Assembly (NCBI GenBank): GCA_017461005.1
Contig: JAFTZU010000051.1
Location: 1-32,487, forward strand
DNA length: 32,487 bases
Reading direction: 5' to 3'
Source: Clostridia bacterium
Lineage (GTDB): Bacteria > Bacillota > Clostridia > Oscillospirales > Acutalibacteraceae
Positions within the stretch are counted from its first letter, which is position 1, and every line of letters starts with the position of its first letter. Both the position numbers and the translations under genes were made by a program. Positions 1-10,258 of the stretch are shown one piece after another. The notes under the pieces were generated by a model that saw only the letters and a program-made list of their open reading frames with translations, had not been told where the DNA came from and did not search any database.

Positions 1-900
1 AACACTATTTCGGAGTACGCGTCGGACCTTCGCCTCTTCTTCCGCTTCCTGAAGATCTACCGCGGCGATGTACCGGAGGACACTCCCCTCGAGGAGATCG
101 ACATCTCGGACATCGACAAGAAGGACATCCGACGGATCACACTCGCGGACGCCTATGCCTTCCTCTCCTGGTGCAAGGATGAACGGGACAACTCCGCACG
201 GACCCGTGCCCGGAAGGTCTCTACCCTGCGCGCGTTCTTCAAATACTGCACCGTCCAGAAACACGTCATCGACGAGAACCCCATGCAGGAACTTGAGACA
301 CCCAAGATGAAACAGTCCCTCCCAAAGTACCTCACCCTCGACGAAAGCATGACATTGCTCTCAAAAGCCGCTGAGGGGCCCAATAAGGAGCGCGACTACG
401 CGATCATCACTCTCTTCTTAAATTGCGGGATGCGGCTCTCAGAGCTCGTCAGCCTCAATTATACAGACATCCGGGACGACAACACGGTCAAGATCACCGG
501 TAAGGGCAACAAGGAACGGACCATTTACTTCAACGACGCGTGCATCGCGGCCATCAACGAGTACATGAAGGTCCGGCCGGTGGACGGTGTCAAGGACAAG
601 GAAGCGCTGTTCCTCAGCAACCGCAAACAGCGCATCTCCCCGAAGACCGTCCAGCACATCGTCTACACGACGCTGGAGAAAGCCGGACTCGAGGGCTACT
701 CGGTCCACAAGCTGCGCCACACCGCCGCCACACTCATGTACCAGTACGGCGATGTAGACGTCCTGCTCCTCAAAGAGATCCTCGGTCACGAGAACGTCGG
801 CACCACGCAGATCTACACGCATGTGGTCAACGAACAGCTGAAATCGGCAACCGATGCGAACCCGCTCAACCAGATCGCCCATAAAAATACGGAGGACTGA
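1..900 (+). CDS. Tyrosine recombinase/integrase, XerC/XerD-like (5' partial)
   Basis: The reading frame is open from base 1, so the true start lies outside the window. About 299 residues are visible, against roughly 300-330 for Xer recombinases, so only a short N-terminal piece is missing. The visible part starts inside the SAM-like core-binding domain (about residues 1-90) and continues through the full catalytic domain. The catalytic set is complete: Arg in GMRLSEL, Lys in the GKGNKER beta-hairpin, HKLRH (H-x-x-R), a His in LGHENVGTT and the nucleophilic Tyr in QIYTHV. The family performs strand exchange at dif-like sites (chromosome dimer resolution) or integrates elements. No phage or element genes follow, so a housekeeping Xer role is more likely, but this is inference. 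It ends on a strong hairpin terminator that overlaps its stop codon. Confidence 0.9.
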   Translation, partial: NTISEYASDLRLFFRFLKIYRGDVPEDTPLEEIDISDIDKKDIRRITLADAYAFLSWCKDERDNSARTRARKVSTLRAFFKYCTVQKHVIDENPMQELETPKMKQSLPKYLTLDESMTLLSKAAEGPNKERDYAIITLFLNCGMRLSELVSLNYTDIRDDNTVKITGKGNKERTIYFNDACIAAINEYMKVRPVDGVKDKEALFLSNRKQRISPKTVQHIVYTTLEKAGLEGYSVHKLRHTAATLMYQYGDVDVLLLKEILGHENVGTTQIYTHVVNEQLKSATDANPLNQIAHKNTED

Positions 901-921
901 TGCAGTCCTCCGTTTTCTTTT
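890..921. terminator. Bidirectional rho-independent terminator
   Basis: A perfect 9-bp stem (890-898 with 904-912, loop GATGC) is followed by TTTTCTTTT on the + strand. On the minus strand the hairpin is followed by TATTTTTAT. It therefore serves both the recombinase and the converging DUF2974 gene. The TGA stop of the recombinase overlaps the left arm. Confidence 0.85.
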
Positions 922-925
922 ATGT

Positions 926-2092
926 TTACAGTTTTTGTTTCAGTTTTTCGATGACCGGCAGTTCCGGGATATCGAACTTGAAGTTGTCGAGCAGCCCACC
1001 GAAGTCCGGGAGTTTCTCCTCGTGGTATGAGAGCGCCGCATCGAGGAACGAATGGACCATTTTGGACATCATTTCCGAGTTCTCTTTGCGTTCCTGCGCG
1101 GTCATGGTTGTCGCGGTCTTGACCACCTCGTCGATCTTCTTCGGCAGATCCTTGAAGACTTCCGAGAACGTGTTGGCGTCGGAAGACATCAGAAGGTCGA
1201 AGATGCGGTCGATGTACTCCTTCCGCTGTTCTGGTGACGTGCTCTGCAGGATGTTCTGGATGGCGCGGTACGTGATCTCGGACGCGTCGTCCGCCTTGTC
1301 GAGCAGCGTCAAGAGCGTCGGGCCGAGCAGCCAGGAATAGATGTCATGCTGCTGGATGCCGCGCTCGTCTGACTCGACGACATGGAAGCCTTCCGCATGC
1401 TCATGGATCCGTCCGATCATGGACTCCTGCGGGATGAAGGTATCGATCCGGTCGAGCACACTGCCGAAGTCGTGGCTGGCAATGTAGGATTTCGGGAACC
1501 CGGGGCCGTCATAGTTGCTGACATGCTGCAGCCGGGCCTTCATGTCGTCCGGCAGGTTGACCGCCGTGTAGATGGCCAGGTTGCCGCCCTTGGAGTGGCC
1601 GCCGAGGTAGAACTTCTTCTCCGGGTACCGTTTCAGGATCTTCAGCGCGTAGTCGAGGGCCTCCATCTGGGCCGGGACATCTTCCATGAAGGACATGTAA
1701 AAGTCTTCTTTCCAGCCGACCAGCGTGGAGTCCGTGCCGCAGTACGCGATGTACAGAGAACCGTCCGGCAGGTACAGCGTGATGGCCGCGAACTGGACCA
1801 CCGCGTCGTTGTCGTTGTGCTTGACGAAGTCCGAGACCGGCATCTGATTGAACCGATCTGCCTCGTTCAGGAGCATGACGAACCGTGCATCGCCGTCCAG
1901 ACGGAACTTGTCCGCCGGCAGCGTCTTCAGCTTCTTGCAGAGGCTCCCCACCGTTTCATTCTGACCGAGGGTCAGTTCTTCGAAGGGCATGTATGCGAAC
2001 CGGGTCAGGACGAGCCCGTCCAGTTCGTTGAGCGGGACCGTGTCCAGAGACAGGTCGCCCCGCCAGTATAAGTAATCGTGGATATTTGCCAT
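926..2092 (-). CDS. DUF2974 (Mbeg1-like) alpha/beta-hydrolase family protein
   Basis: The product is 388 residues long. The start is taken at MANIHDYLYW because a GGGAGAG Shine-Dalgarno lies about 10 nt upstream. The frame runs a further 60 codons upstream, but these read like non-coding promoter DNA. A nucleophile elbow GHSKG with Ser167 sits in LGGHSKGGNLA, as in lipases. The preceding stretch FAAITLYLPDGSLYIAYCGTDSTLVGWKEDF and the following SNYDGPGF are typical of DUF2974 proteins; Asp195 and a His near 265 (QQHDIYSW) may complete a triad. There is no signal peptide or membrane segment, so it is probably cytosolic. The substrate is unknown; acyl-ester or lipid hydrolysis is inferred from the fold only. 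It is divergent from a TetR-type regulator, which may control it. Confidence 0.82.
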   Translation of the reverse strand: MANIHDYLYWRGDLSLDTVPLNELDGLVLTRFAYMPFEELTLGQNETVGSLCKKLKTLPADKFRLDGDARFVMLLNEADRFNQMPVSDFVKHNDNDAVVQFAAITLYLPDGSLYIAYCGTDSTLVGWKEDFYMSFMEDVPAQMEALDYALKILKRYPEKKFYLGGHSKGGNLAIYTAVNLPDDMKARLQHVSNYDGPGFPKSYIASHDFGSVLDRIDTFIPQESMIGRIHEHAEGFHVVESDERGIQQHDIYSWLLGPTLLTLLDKADDASEITYRAIQNILQSTSPEQRKEYIDRIFDLLMSSDANTFSEVFKDLPKKIDEVVKTATTMTAQERKENSEMMSKMVHSFLDAALSYHEEKLPDFGGLLDNFKFDIPELPVIEKLKQKL

Positions 2093-2138
2093 CTGATTTC
2101 TTTCTCTCCCTTTGGCGATTTGCGGATTATCCTTCGAT

Positions 2139-2167
2139 ATTTTATCACCGGCACGAAAGCTCCTCAA
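2139..2167 (-). promoter_or_regulatory. Candidate promoter of the DUF2974 gene
   Basis: On the minus strand, TTGAGG (2162-2167) and TAAAAT (2139-2144) are separated by 17 nt. Matches are 4/6 and 5/6 to the sigma-A consensus. The leader to the chosen start at 2092 would be about 40 nt. Confidence 0.45.
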
Positions 2168-2217
2168 GTACAACGTATGTAAAAGATTTATAAAAGAGCT
2201 TGTTTCAACGAACAAAC

Positions 2218-2247
2218 TTGACAATAACAGTTGTTTTGTACTATAAA
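2218..2247 (+). promoter_or_regulatory. Candidate promoter of the TetR gene
   Basis: A perfect TTGACA -35 box (2218-2223) is followed after 18 nt by TATAAA (2242-2247). The surrounding DNA is AT-rich, in contrast to the genes. The leader to the start at 2336 would be about 80 nt. Confidence 0.6.
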
Positions 2248-2272
2248 ATATATGAATAAATCGAATTGTCAA

Positions 2273-2293
2273 GACAAAGTATCTGGCTTTGTC
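2273..2293. promoter_or_regulatory. Inverted repeat, candidate TetR operator
   Basis: GACAAAG and CTTTGTC form a perfect 7-bp inverted repeat around a 7-nt centre, about 25 nt downstream of the -10 box. A second shorter repeat, TTGTT-N6-AACAA (2200-2215), lies just upstream of the -35 box. TetR proteins bind palindromes of this size near their own promoters, so autoregulation is plausible. Either repeat could instead form only an RNA hairpin. Confidence 0.35.
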
Positions 2294-2335
2294 AGGTAAC
2301 GAACAGTTATTGAAACAACAAGGAGAGCAAGCGTT

Positions 2336-2911
2336 ATGGATAGACGGATCCGAAAAACCAAGCAGGCCATCGTCACGGCCTTCCTCGAATTACTGGATGA
2401 GAAGAAAGATATCGACAAGATCTCTATCACCGATATCACCAAGCGTGCCGACATCTCTCGAAGCACATTCTACTTTCACTACAACGGGACCTATGAGCTC
2501 GTCGATGAGATCTGCGACTCGTTCACGAAACAGATCTACTCCATCATCCTGAAGGCTCACAGCGACATGCCCGGAGAGAACGGTTATCTCTACATGTACA
2601 ATGAGATCCTGAGCTTCCTCTACGAGAACAAGACGACCACACAGCTCCTTCTGATGTCCCCGAAAGAAGCGGACATGACGAAGAAGATCTGCGACGACAT
2701 TTACAAACTGCTGACGGTCTACTACCTGTCCAAGCGGCAGCCCATCAGCAAGGAAGTCCTGAATGTCACGGCCCTCTTCTCCACCTACGGCATCCTGTCC
2801 ATCATCAAGGACTGGGTCGACTCCGACTTCAAACACCCGCCGCAGGAAATGGCGGAGATCACCTTCCAGTCCATCAAGGCAGCCATCGGATTCTTCTCCG
2901 AACGCGACTGA
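2336..2911 (+). CDS. TetR/AcrR family transcriptional regulator
   Basis: The 191-residue protein has the usual length of TetR regulators. The N-terminal helix-turn-helix is clear: RIRKTKQAIVTAFLELL leads helix 1, and the recognition region reads ISITDITKRADISRSTFYFHY (about residues 28-49), the hallmark TFYxHF-type signature. The helical C-terminal half resembles the DhaS/TetR_C_33-type ligand domain, but no ligand can be named. A good AGGAGA Shine-Dalgarno precedes the ATG. It is divergent from the DUF2974 hydrolase gene, so the hydrolase gene and itself are the obvious candidate targets. It ends on a hairpin terminator. Confidence 0.9.
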   Translation: MDRRIRKTKQAIVTAFLELLDEKKDIDKISITDITKRADISRSTFYFHYNGTYELVDEICDSFTKQIYSIILKAHSDMPGENGYLYMYNEILSFLYENKTTTQLLLMSPKEADMTKKICDDIYKLLTVYYLSKRQPISKEVLNVTALFSTYGILSIIKDWVDSDFKHPPQEMAEITFQSIKAAIGFFSERD

Positions 2912-2922
2912 TCAACAAAAAC

Positions 2923-2948
2923 AAGGACCCCGTTCAGGGGTCCTTTTC
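2923..2948. terminator. Bidirectional terminator between TetR and M28 genes
   Basis: AAGGACCCC (2923-2931) pairs with GGGGTCCTT (2937-2945) around a 5-nt loop, with T-rich tails on both strands. The genes on both sides converge here. Confidence 0.8.
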
Positions 2949-2973
2949 TTATGTCTTGTTTGGCGATTTACGC

Positions 2974-4392
2974 TCAGCCCTTGTGACGTTTGCCGAGACC
3001 GAAGGAATAGCCGTCGATCGCGCCCAGTTCCTTCGCGCTCTTCTCATTGATGAGCTGTTCCATACGGATGAAGGCACGGACCTGCTCTTCCATGAGGTCG
3101 AGGTCGAACTTGTCCATTTCCTGGCCTTCGGAAACGACGGTCAGGTAGTCGGGAGCCACGCACAGCGAGATGTCCGGGATGCCCACGTTGAACGTGGACT
3201 GGCCTTCGCCGAAATGCATGAAGTTATGCGGATGCAGCGAGACGGTACGGACTCTGCTCCGCTCTGCTTCCAGAGCCTGATAGAGGATGTCGTCCATGAC
3301 CTGGTTGCCGGTATAAGTCAGCTCGATATCGACGTCGTTCGTCTTCTGATAGACGCCTTTGACGTCTTTCCATTCGGCACAGCCAAAGTGTTCGAGACCC
3401 AGCGCCGCGACCGACTTCGGATGACGACGTTTGCCGTCCCAGAGGTCTCTGTGGTCGTTGAGCCAGCCGGACGTGGCCTGCTGGACCGGGGCGATGGAGT
3501 TTCTGTGCTCGAAGGCCGGCAGGCGGAAATGGCCCGCGACGAACGCGAAGATGAGGTCGCGTTCCGGCTGATGGGTCTTGTAGTAACGGAGCATCTCGAG
3601 CATGGCGATGGGGCCGTTCTCCTCGACCGCGTTGACACCGTCCGTATGGGTGTTGATGATGACGTTCTCTTTATGGTTCTTGCCGGGGACAAGGACATAG
3701 AAAGACTCTGCATAGGCATCTTTCTCGATCTCCGCATCGAGAGTCAGGGTCGCCTTCGTCTTTTTCTTCCGTGCCTTCAGGAGCGTCTTGCCGGCCTCCT
3801 CGTTGACCCAGAGGGTCGGGATGCCGAGATGACCGAGGATGAAGTTCAGGTACTGGCCCTGGACCATCTCATTCGACATTTTCTGCCAGATGAAGACCGC
3901 CGACTTGGCGCCGGTGAACTTGGCAAGGAAGATGCCAACGGTCGCCTTGATGAAAGCGACGGCAACCGGCCCTTTATAGTACTTCGTAACGTGGAGGTCA
4001 GACGGCATGGCGCGGCGCTCGGAGAACGCGACCGCTGCAGGGACGCGGCTGAAGTCGGGCATCCGCATGACGATGATATCCTTGAAGGGACGCAGCTTTG
4101 AAAGCTTGCCGGTGAAGCCGTCCGGTCCGGTCTCGCCGGAATACGGGAACGCCGATGCGACCGGGATGTCCACATCGCCCTTTTTCGTATGAAGGACGAG
4201 TTTGCTCTCCTTCTCTTCCCAGCGCTCGAAGTGCTTCACGTCCGACACCGGTTCATAACCGATGGCGCGGACCTCTTCCTTGAGGTATTCGACAAATTCA
4301 TGATGGCCTTTTGACCCGGTCAGGCGGGAACCGAAGGCGTTCATGTCGTTCATGCCCTTTTGCATGTTCTCTTTTGACAGTTGGATGCTCAT
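2974..4392 (-). CDS. M28-like zinc peptidase (putative aminopeptidase)
   Basis: The 472-residue product starts at MSIQLSKENM, chosen because a GGAAGGGG Shine-Dalgarno lies about 8-12 nt upstream; the 14-codon upstream extension has no support. The N-terminal GSRLTGSKGHHEFVEYL and a middle insert carrying a PA-like region (about 80-215) precede the catalytic signature NTHTDGVNAVEENGP, where His249, Asp251 and Glu257/258 match the metal ligands and general base of M28 proteins. A later FGEGQSTFNVGIPDISLC fits the C-terminal part of the fold. No signal peptide is seen, so an intracellular location is likely. The exact substrate cannot be told, and activity on peptides is inferred from the family. 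It is a single-gene unit converging on the TetR gene. Confidence 0.75.
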   Translation of the reverse strand: MSIQLSKENMQKGMNDMNAFGSRLTGSKGHHEFVEYLKEEVRAIGYEPVSDVKHFERWEEKESKLVLHTKKGDVDIPVASAFPYSGETGPDGFTGKLSKLRPFKDIIVMRMPDFSRVPAAVAFSERRAMPSDLHVTKYYKGPVAVAFIKATVGIFLAKFTGAKSAVFIWQKMSNEMVQGQYLNFILGHLGIPTLWVNEEAGKTLLKARKKKTKATLTLDAEIEKDAYAESFYVLVPGKNHKENVIINTHTDGVNAVEENGPIAMLEMLRYYKTHQPERDLIFAFVAGHFRLPAFEHRNSIAPVQQATSGWLNDHRDLWDGKRRHPKSVAALGLEHFGCAEWKDVKGVYQKTNDVDIELTYTGNQVMDDILYQALEAERSRVRTVSLHPHNFMHFGEGQSTFNVGIPDISLCVAPDYLTVVSEGQEMDKFDLDLMEEQVRAFIRMEQLINEKSAKELGAIDGYSFGLGKRHKG

Positions 4393-4432
4393 GACAGCAC
4401 GCCCCTTCCATAAAACTCGTTCGAAACTTTCC

Positions 4433-4463
4433 AAAAAAGGACCTGGCGGAATACGTCAGGCCC
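4433..4463 (-). terminator. Terminator of the queA-tgt-yajC operon
   Basis: On the minus strand a 10-bp stem with one mismatch and one G-T pair (4454-4463 with 4439-4448) is followed by six T (4433-4438). It lies 19 nt after the yajC stop. Confidence 0.75.
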
Positions 4464-4481
4464 TTTGCGTTACGTAAGAAC

Positions 4482-4895
4482 TCAGTCCTTTTTCTTGGCT
4501 TCCTTCTTGGCAGCCTTTTCTTTGGCTTTCGCAGCTTCCTTGGCTTCCTTGTCCGCCTGAGCGCGGGCGTTGGCAGAAGCGTTGGTGGCAATGGCAGCCT
4601 TGGTGAAGCGGATCTTGTTGCGGTCTGCGCCGGTCTCGAGGACGACGGTCTCGTCCTTGACGGAGACGACCTTGCCGAGGATGCCGCCGATGGTGACGAC
4701 TTCATCGCCGACCTTCAGGCTGTCTCTCATGGCCTGTTCTTCATTGCGGTTCTTCTTCTCTCTGCGGCTCATCATCCACATGTAGACGACGAAGAAGAGA
4801 AGAATGACGATCATGAATCCGCTGGAGCCCAGTGCTGCGCCCTGATCGGCGGCAGATGCTCCGGAAGCGGTGTTCAGTAAAATTGCGAAATCCAT
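4482..4895 (-). CDS. yajC: Preprotein translocase subunit YajC
   Basis: The 137-residue protein has one membrane span (about residues 25-45, GFMIVILLFFVVYMWMM). It is followed by the classic YajC cytosolic motif RREKKNRNEEQAMRDSLKVGDEVVTIGG and a small beta domain. YajC associates with SecDF and the Sec translocon at the membrane. The C-terminal 35 residues are an unusual Ala/Lys/Glu-rich helical tail, so the protein is longer than the usual 85-110 residues. A GGAGG Shine-Dalgarno precedes the ATG. It is the last gene of the queA-tgt-yajC unit, a common arrangement in Firmicutes and proteobacteria, and probably has its own extra promoter overlapping the end of tgt. Confidence 0.93.
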   Translation of the reverse strand: MDFAILLNTASGASAADQGAALGSSGFMIVILLFFVVYMWMMSRREKKNRNEEQAMRDSLKVGDEVVTIGGILGKVVSVKDETVVLETGADRNKIRFTKAAIATNASANARAQADKEAKEAAKAKEKAAKKEAKKKD

Positions 4896-4942
4896 AGTGA
4901 GTTACCTCCAAATGTATTGTGCCTTTGCACATGTTGCCATAA

Positions 4943-7278
<2,336 letters not shown>

Positions 7279-7334
7279 ATGATTCGGTTCTCCTGACATT
7301 AGGCGATTTTAACGCTTTAATGCGCTATTTCTTA

Positions 7335-7363
7335 TTGACTTTGAAAAAGTCCTGTAATATAGT
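7335..7363 (+). promoter_or_regulatory. Promoter of asd-dapA-dapB
   Basis: TTGACT (7335-7340) and TATAGT (7358-7363) are exactly 17 nt apart, each one base off the sigma-A consensus. The predicted transcript starts near 7370, leaving a leader of about 83 nt. Confidence 0.75.
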
Positions 7364-7392
7364 ATTAAAAACTTGCTTTATTATAGTAAAAG

Positions 7393-7425
7393 ATGAGCCG
7401 GTTTACAACCGGTTTTTATTCTTAA
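7393..7425 (+). promoter_or_regulatory. Terminator-like leader hairpin with a 10-codon ORF
   Basis: CCGGTT-TAC-AACCGG (7398-7412) can extend with GAG/TTT pairs and is followed by TTTTTATT. It lies between the promoter and asd, so it would end transcription early unless relieved. The same bases encode ATG...TAA (7393-7425), reading MSRFTTGFYS. That mini-ORF has only a weak Shine-Dalgarno. An attenuator is inferred; no known riboswitch fold fits the short leader. Confidence 0.4.
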
Positions 7426-7452
7426 TCATTTTTCGAAAGAAGTGGAAACAAC

Positions 7453-8535
7453 ATGAAACAGTACAACGTAGGTATCATCGGCGCCACCGGCATGGTCGGT
7501 CAGCGCTTCGCCACCCTCCTTTCGGGTCATCCGTGGTTCAACATCGTTGCTCTCGCGGCCAGCTCCCGTTCCGCCGGCAAGACGTATAAAGACGCCGTCG
7601 GTGCCAAATGGAAGCTCCAGACCCCGATGCCGAAGGAACTCGAAGACGTCATCATCATGGACGCCGAGAACGACATCGAGAAGATCGGCGAGATGGTCGA
7701 CTTCGTCTTCTGTGCTGTCAACATGTCCAAAGAGGCCACTGCCGCGCTGGAAGAGAAATATGCGAAAGCCGACATCCCTGTCGTCTCCAACAACAGCGCA
7801 CATCGCCACACCAAAGACGTCCCCATGGTCGTCCCGGAACTGAACCCGGAGCACCTCGAGATCATCCCCGCTCAGAAGAAGCGTCTCGGCACCACCCGCG
7901 GCTTCATCGCCGTCAAGTCCAACTGCTCTCTTCAGAGCTATGTCCCGCCGCTCTTCCCCCTGCATGAGAAGTACGGCGTCGAAGACGTCCTCGTCTGCAC
8001 CTACCAGGCCATCTCCGGTGCCGGCAAGACCTTCGAAGACTGGCCGGAGATCCTCGACAACGTCATCCCCTACATCGGCGGCGAAGAGGAGAAATCCGAG
8101 AAAGAGCCTCTGAAGATCTGGGGCAAGGTCGAAGGCGATGAGATCGTCCCGGCCACCGAGCCTCACTTCACCGCGCAGTGCCTGCGTGTCCCCGTCTCCG
8201 ACGGCCACCTTGCCGCGGTCTTCGTCCGCTTCAAGAACAAGCCCACCAAGGAAGAGATCCTCGACTGCTGGAAGAACTTCTCCGCGAAGCCGCAGGAGCT
8301 GAAACTCCCGATGGCTCCGGAACACTTCCTCAACTACTTCGAAGAAGACGATCAGCCCCAGACCAAGGAGAAGAGAAACCTCGAAAAGGGCATGGCCGTC
8401 TCCATGGGCCGTCTCCGCGAAGACACCCAGTACGACTATAAATTCGTCTGCGTCTCCCACAACACCCTGCGCGGTGCTGCCGGCGGAGCCGTGGAACTGG
8501 CCGAACTGCTTGCCGCAGAAGGCTATTTTGACTGA
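7453..8535 (+). CDS. asd: Aspartate-semialdehyde dehydrogenase (archaeal/fungal-type)
   Basis: The 360-residue enzyme reduces aspartyl-phosphate to aspartate semialdehyde with NADPH, the branch point towards lysine/diaminopimelate, threonine and methionine. The nucleotide-binding GIIGATGMVGQRF is at the N-terminus. The catalytic Cys158 is in AVKSNCSLQS and the His252 base in RVPVSDGHLA. Length and motifs match the archaeal/yeast-like branch rather than the E. coli or B. subtilis type, a variant found in several Clostridia. It is the first gene of a three-gene lysine operon, 20 nt ahead of dapA. The upstream sequence has a strong promoter and an attenuator-like hairpin. Confidence 0.96.
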   Translation: MKQYNVGIIGATGMVGQRFATLLSGHPWFNIVALAASSRSAGKTYKDAVGAKWKLQTPMPKELEDVIIMDAENDIEKIGEMVDFVFCAVNMSKEATAALEEKYAKADIPVVSNNSAHRHTKDVPMVVPELNPEHLEIIPAQKKRLGTTRGFIAVKSNCSLQSYVPPLFPLHEKYGVEDVLVCTYQAISGAGKTFEDWPEILDNVIPYIGGEEEKSEKEPLKIWGKVEGDEIVPATEPHFTAQCLRVPVSDGHLAAVFVRFKNKPTKEEILDCWKNFSAKPQELKLPMAPEHFLNYFEEDDQPQTKEKRNLEKGMAVSMGRLREDTQYDYKFVCVSHNTLRGAAGGAVELAELLAAEGYFD

Positions 8536-8555
8536 ACCTGACAGGAGGAACGACA

Positions 8556-9455
8556 ATGAAAGGACCCAAGCCCATCTTTGAAGGCGCCGGCGTCGCGCTG
8601 GTCACCCCCTTCGACAACTACGGTAACATCAACTACCCGAAAATGGCGGAACTCATCGAAGAGCAGATCGCCGCAGGCACGGATGCCATCATCAGCATCG
8701 GTACCACCGGTGAAGGCTCTGCCCTCGACATCGTCGAACACGTCAAAGGCATCGAGTTCACCTGCAAACAGGTCGCAGGCCGCGTCCCGGTCATTGCCGG
8801 CACCGGTTCCAACGACACCGCCTTCGCCGTCAAGCTTTCCAACGAAGCCGAGAAGGTCGGTGCGGACGCGCTCCTCATGGTAACGCCCTACTACAACAAA
8901 ACCTCCCAGAGAGGCCTTGTACGCCACTACAGATACATCCACGACCGCGTTTCCAAGCCGATCGTTCTGTACAACGTTCCGTCCCGTACCGGCGTCGACA
9001 TCAAGCCGGAGACCTATGCGGAACTCGCTGAGATGCCCCGTGTGGTCGCAGTCAAGGAAGCGAACGGCAACATCGCTGCTTTCGCCAAGACCATGAGCCT
9101 CTGCGGAGACAAGCTCGACTTCTACAGCGGCAACGACGACCAGATCACCGCGCTCTGCGCCCTCGGCGCCAAGGGTGTCATTTCGGTCCTCTCCAACGTG
9201 GCACCGAAAGTCGCTCACGACATCGTCATGGAAGCCATCAACGGCAACATCGCGGAGTCCGCGAGACTGCAGATCGAGTACATCGACCTCATCAACGCGC
9301 TCTTCAGCGACGTCAACCCCATCCCGGTCAAAGAGGCGATGAACCTCATGGGCAAGGAAGTCGGCGACTGCCGCATGCCCCTCGACGTCATGTCCGATGC
9401 CGGCCGTGAGGCACTGAAGGAAGTCCTCATCCGTTACGGTCTCGTCAAGGCATAA
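8556..9455 (+). CDS. dapA: 4-hydroxy-tetrahydrodipicolinate synthase
   Basis: The 299-residue enzyme condenses pyruvate with aspartate semialdehyde, the first committed step to diaminopimelate and lysine. The Schiff-base lysine is Lys167 in VAVKEANG. The catalytic triad elements are Thr50/Thr51 in IGTTGEGSAL, Tyr112/113 in VTPYYNK and Tyr139 in LYNVPSRTG. An AGGAGG site precedes the ATG. It lies 20 nt after asd and 9 nt before dapB, so one transcript is likely. Length is normal and nothing is missing. Confidence 0.97.
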   Translation: MKGPKPIFEGAGVALVTPFDNYGNINYPKMAELIEEQIAAGTDAIISIGTTGEGSALDIVEHVKGIEFTCKQVAGRVPVIAGTGSNDTAFAVKLSNEAEKVGADALLMVTPYYNKTSQRGLVRHYRYIHDRVSKPIVLYNVPSRTGVDIKPETYAELAEMPRVVAVKEANGNIAAFAKTMSLCGDKLDFYSGNDDQITALCALGAKGVISVLSNVAPKVAHDIVMEAINGNIAESARLQIEYIDLINALFSDVNPIPVKEAMNLMGKEVGDCRMPLDVMSDAGREALKEVLIRYGLVKA

Positions 9456-9464
9456 GGAGACACC

Positions 9465-10223
9465 ATGGTCAATATTCTGATGAACGGATACCTCGGCCGC
9501 ATGGGCCGGGTCATCCTGGAACTCTCGAAGGAGCGGGACGACCTCGAGGTCATCGCCGGTGTCGATTACAAAGCACCGGAGAACGAAGTCTTCTCCTTCT
9601 CCACTTACACCGATTACTCGAACATCGAGGTCAGACCCGATGTCATCATCGACTTCTCGAACCCGGTCGCCCTGGACGGCATCCTTTCCTACGCGCTGGC
9701 CAACGAAGTCCCCGTCGTCATCTGCACGACCGGCTTCAGCGACGAGCAGCTCGCAAAGATCGACGAAGCGGCAAAGACCATCCCGGTCTTCTTCTCCGCC
9801 AACATGTCGATCGGTGTCAATCTGATCTCCGAACTGGCGAAGAAAGCGGCTGAGATCCTCTACCCCGGCTTCAACATCGAGATCGTCGAAGCGCATCACA
9901 ATCAGAAGCTCGACGCCCCCAGCGGCACCGCTCTGATGATCGCCGACGAGATCGCCTCGGTCCTGCCGGAGCAGGTCGACTACGAGACCAACCGCGCCGC
10001 GAAACGCGAGAAGCGCCCGGTCAACGAGATCGGCATCCACGCGGTCCGCGCCGGCACCATCGTCGGAGAGCACGAAGTCATCTTCGGCGGTCCGGACGAG
10101 GTCATCAAGATCTCCCACCACGCCGCCAGCCGGAAGATCTTCGCGAACGGCGCACTGAACGCCGCCGCCTTCCTCGCCGGCAAACCGGCAGGCAAGTATT
10201 CGATGAAAGACCTTATTGGTTAA
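9465..10223 (+). CDS. dapB: 4-hydroxy-tetrahydrodipicolinate reductase
   Basis: The 252-residue NAD(P)H-dependent enzyme acts directly after DapA. The N-terminal dinucleotide loop reads GYLGRMG. The catalytic signature EAHHNQKLDAPSGTA carries His144, His145 and Lys148. FSNPVAL and CTTGFSDEQ are further DapB landmarks. AAGGAGA precedes the ATG, only 9 nt after dapA. It is the last gene of the operon and is closed by a strong terminator. Later enzymes of the diaminopimelate route are not in this window. Confidence 0.97.
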   Translation: MVNILMNGYLGRMGRVILELSKERDDLEVIAGVDYKAPENEVFSFSTYTDYSNIEVRPDVIIDFSNPVALDGILSYALANEVPVVICTTGFSDEQLAKIDEAAKTIPVFFSANMSIGVNLISELAKKAAEILYPGFNIEIVEAHHNQKLDAPSGTALMIADEIASVLPEQVDYETNRAAKREKRPVNEIGIHAVRAGTIVGEHEVIFGGPDEVIKISHHAASRKIFANGALNAAAFLAGKPAGKYSMKDLIG

Positions 10224-10227
10224 CTTC

Positions 10228-10258
10228 AAAGAGCAGTTCGAAAAAACTGCTCTTTTTT
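10228..10258 (+). terminator. Terminator of asd-dapA-dapB
   Basis: An 11-bp stem (10228-10238 with 10245-10255) around CGAAAA is followed by a T run. It starts 5 nt after the dapB stop. Confidence 0.88.

Noticed and set aside
1-900. Recombinase as the integrase of a resident mobile element
   Set aside because: No attachment site, excisionase, phage or plasmid genes follow it, and the downstream genes are ordinary; a Xer-type chromosomal role is simpler, although the upstream side is not visible.
7364-7452. Lysine riboswitch (L box) before asd
   Set aside because: The leader is about 83 nt, roughly half the size needed, and the conserved helices and loop sequences are not there.
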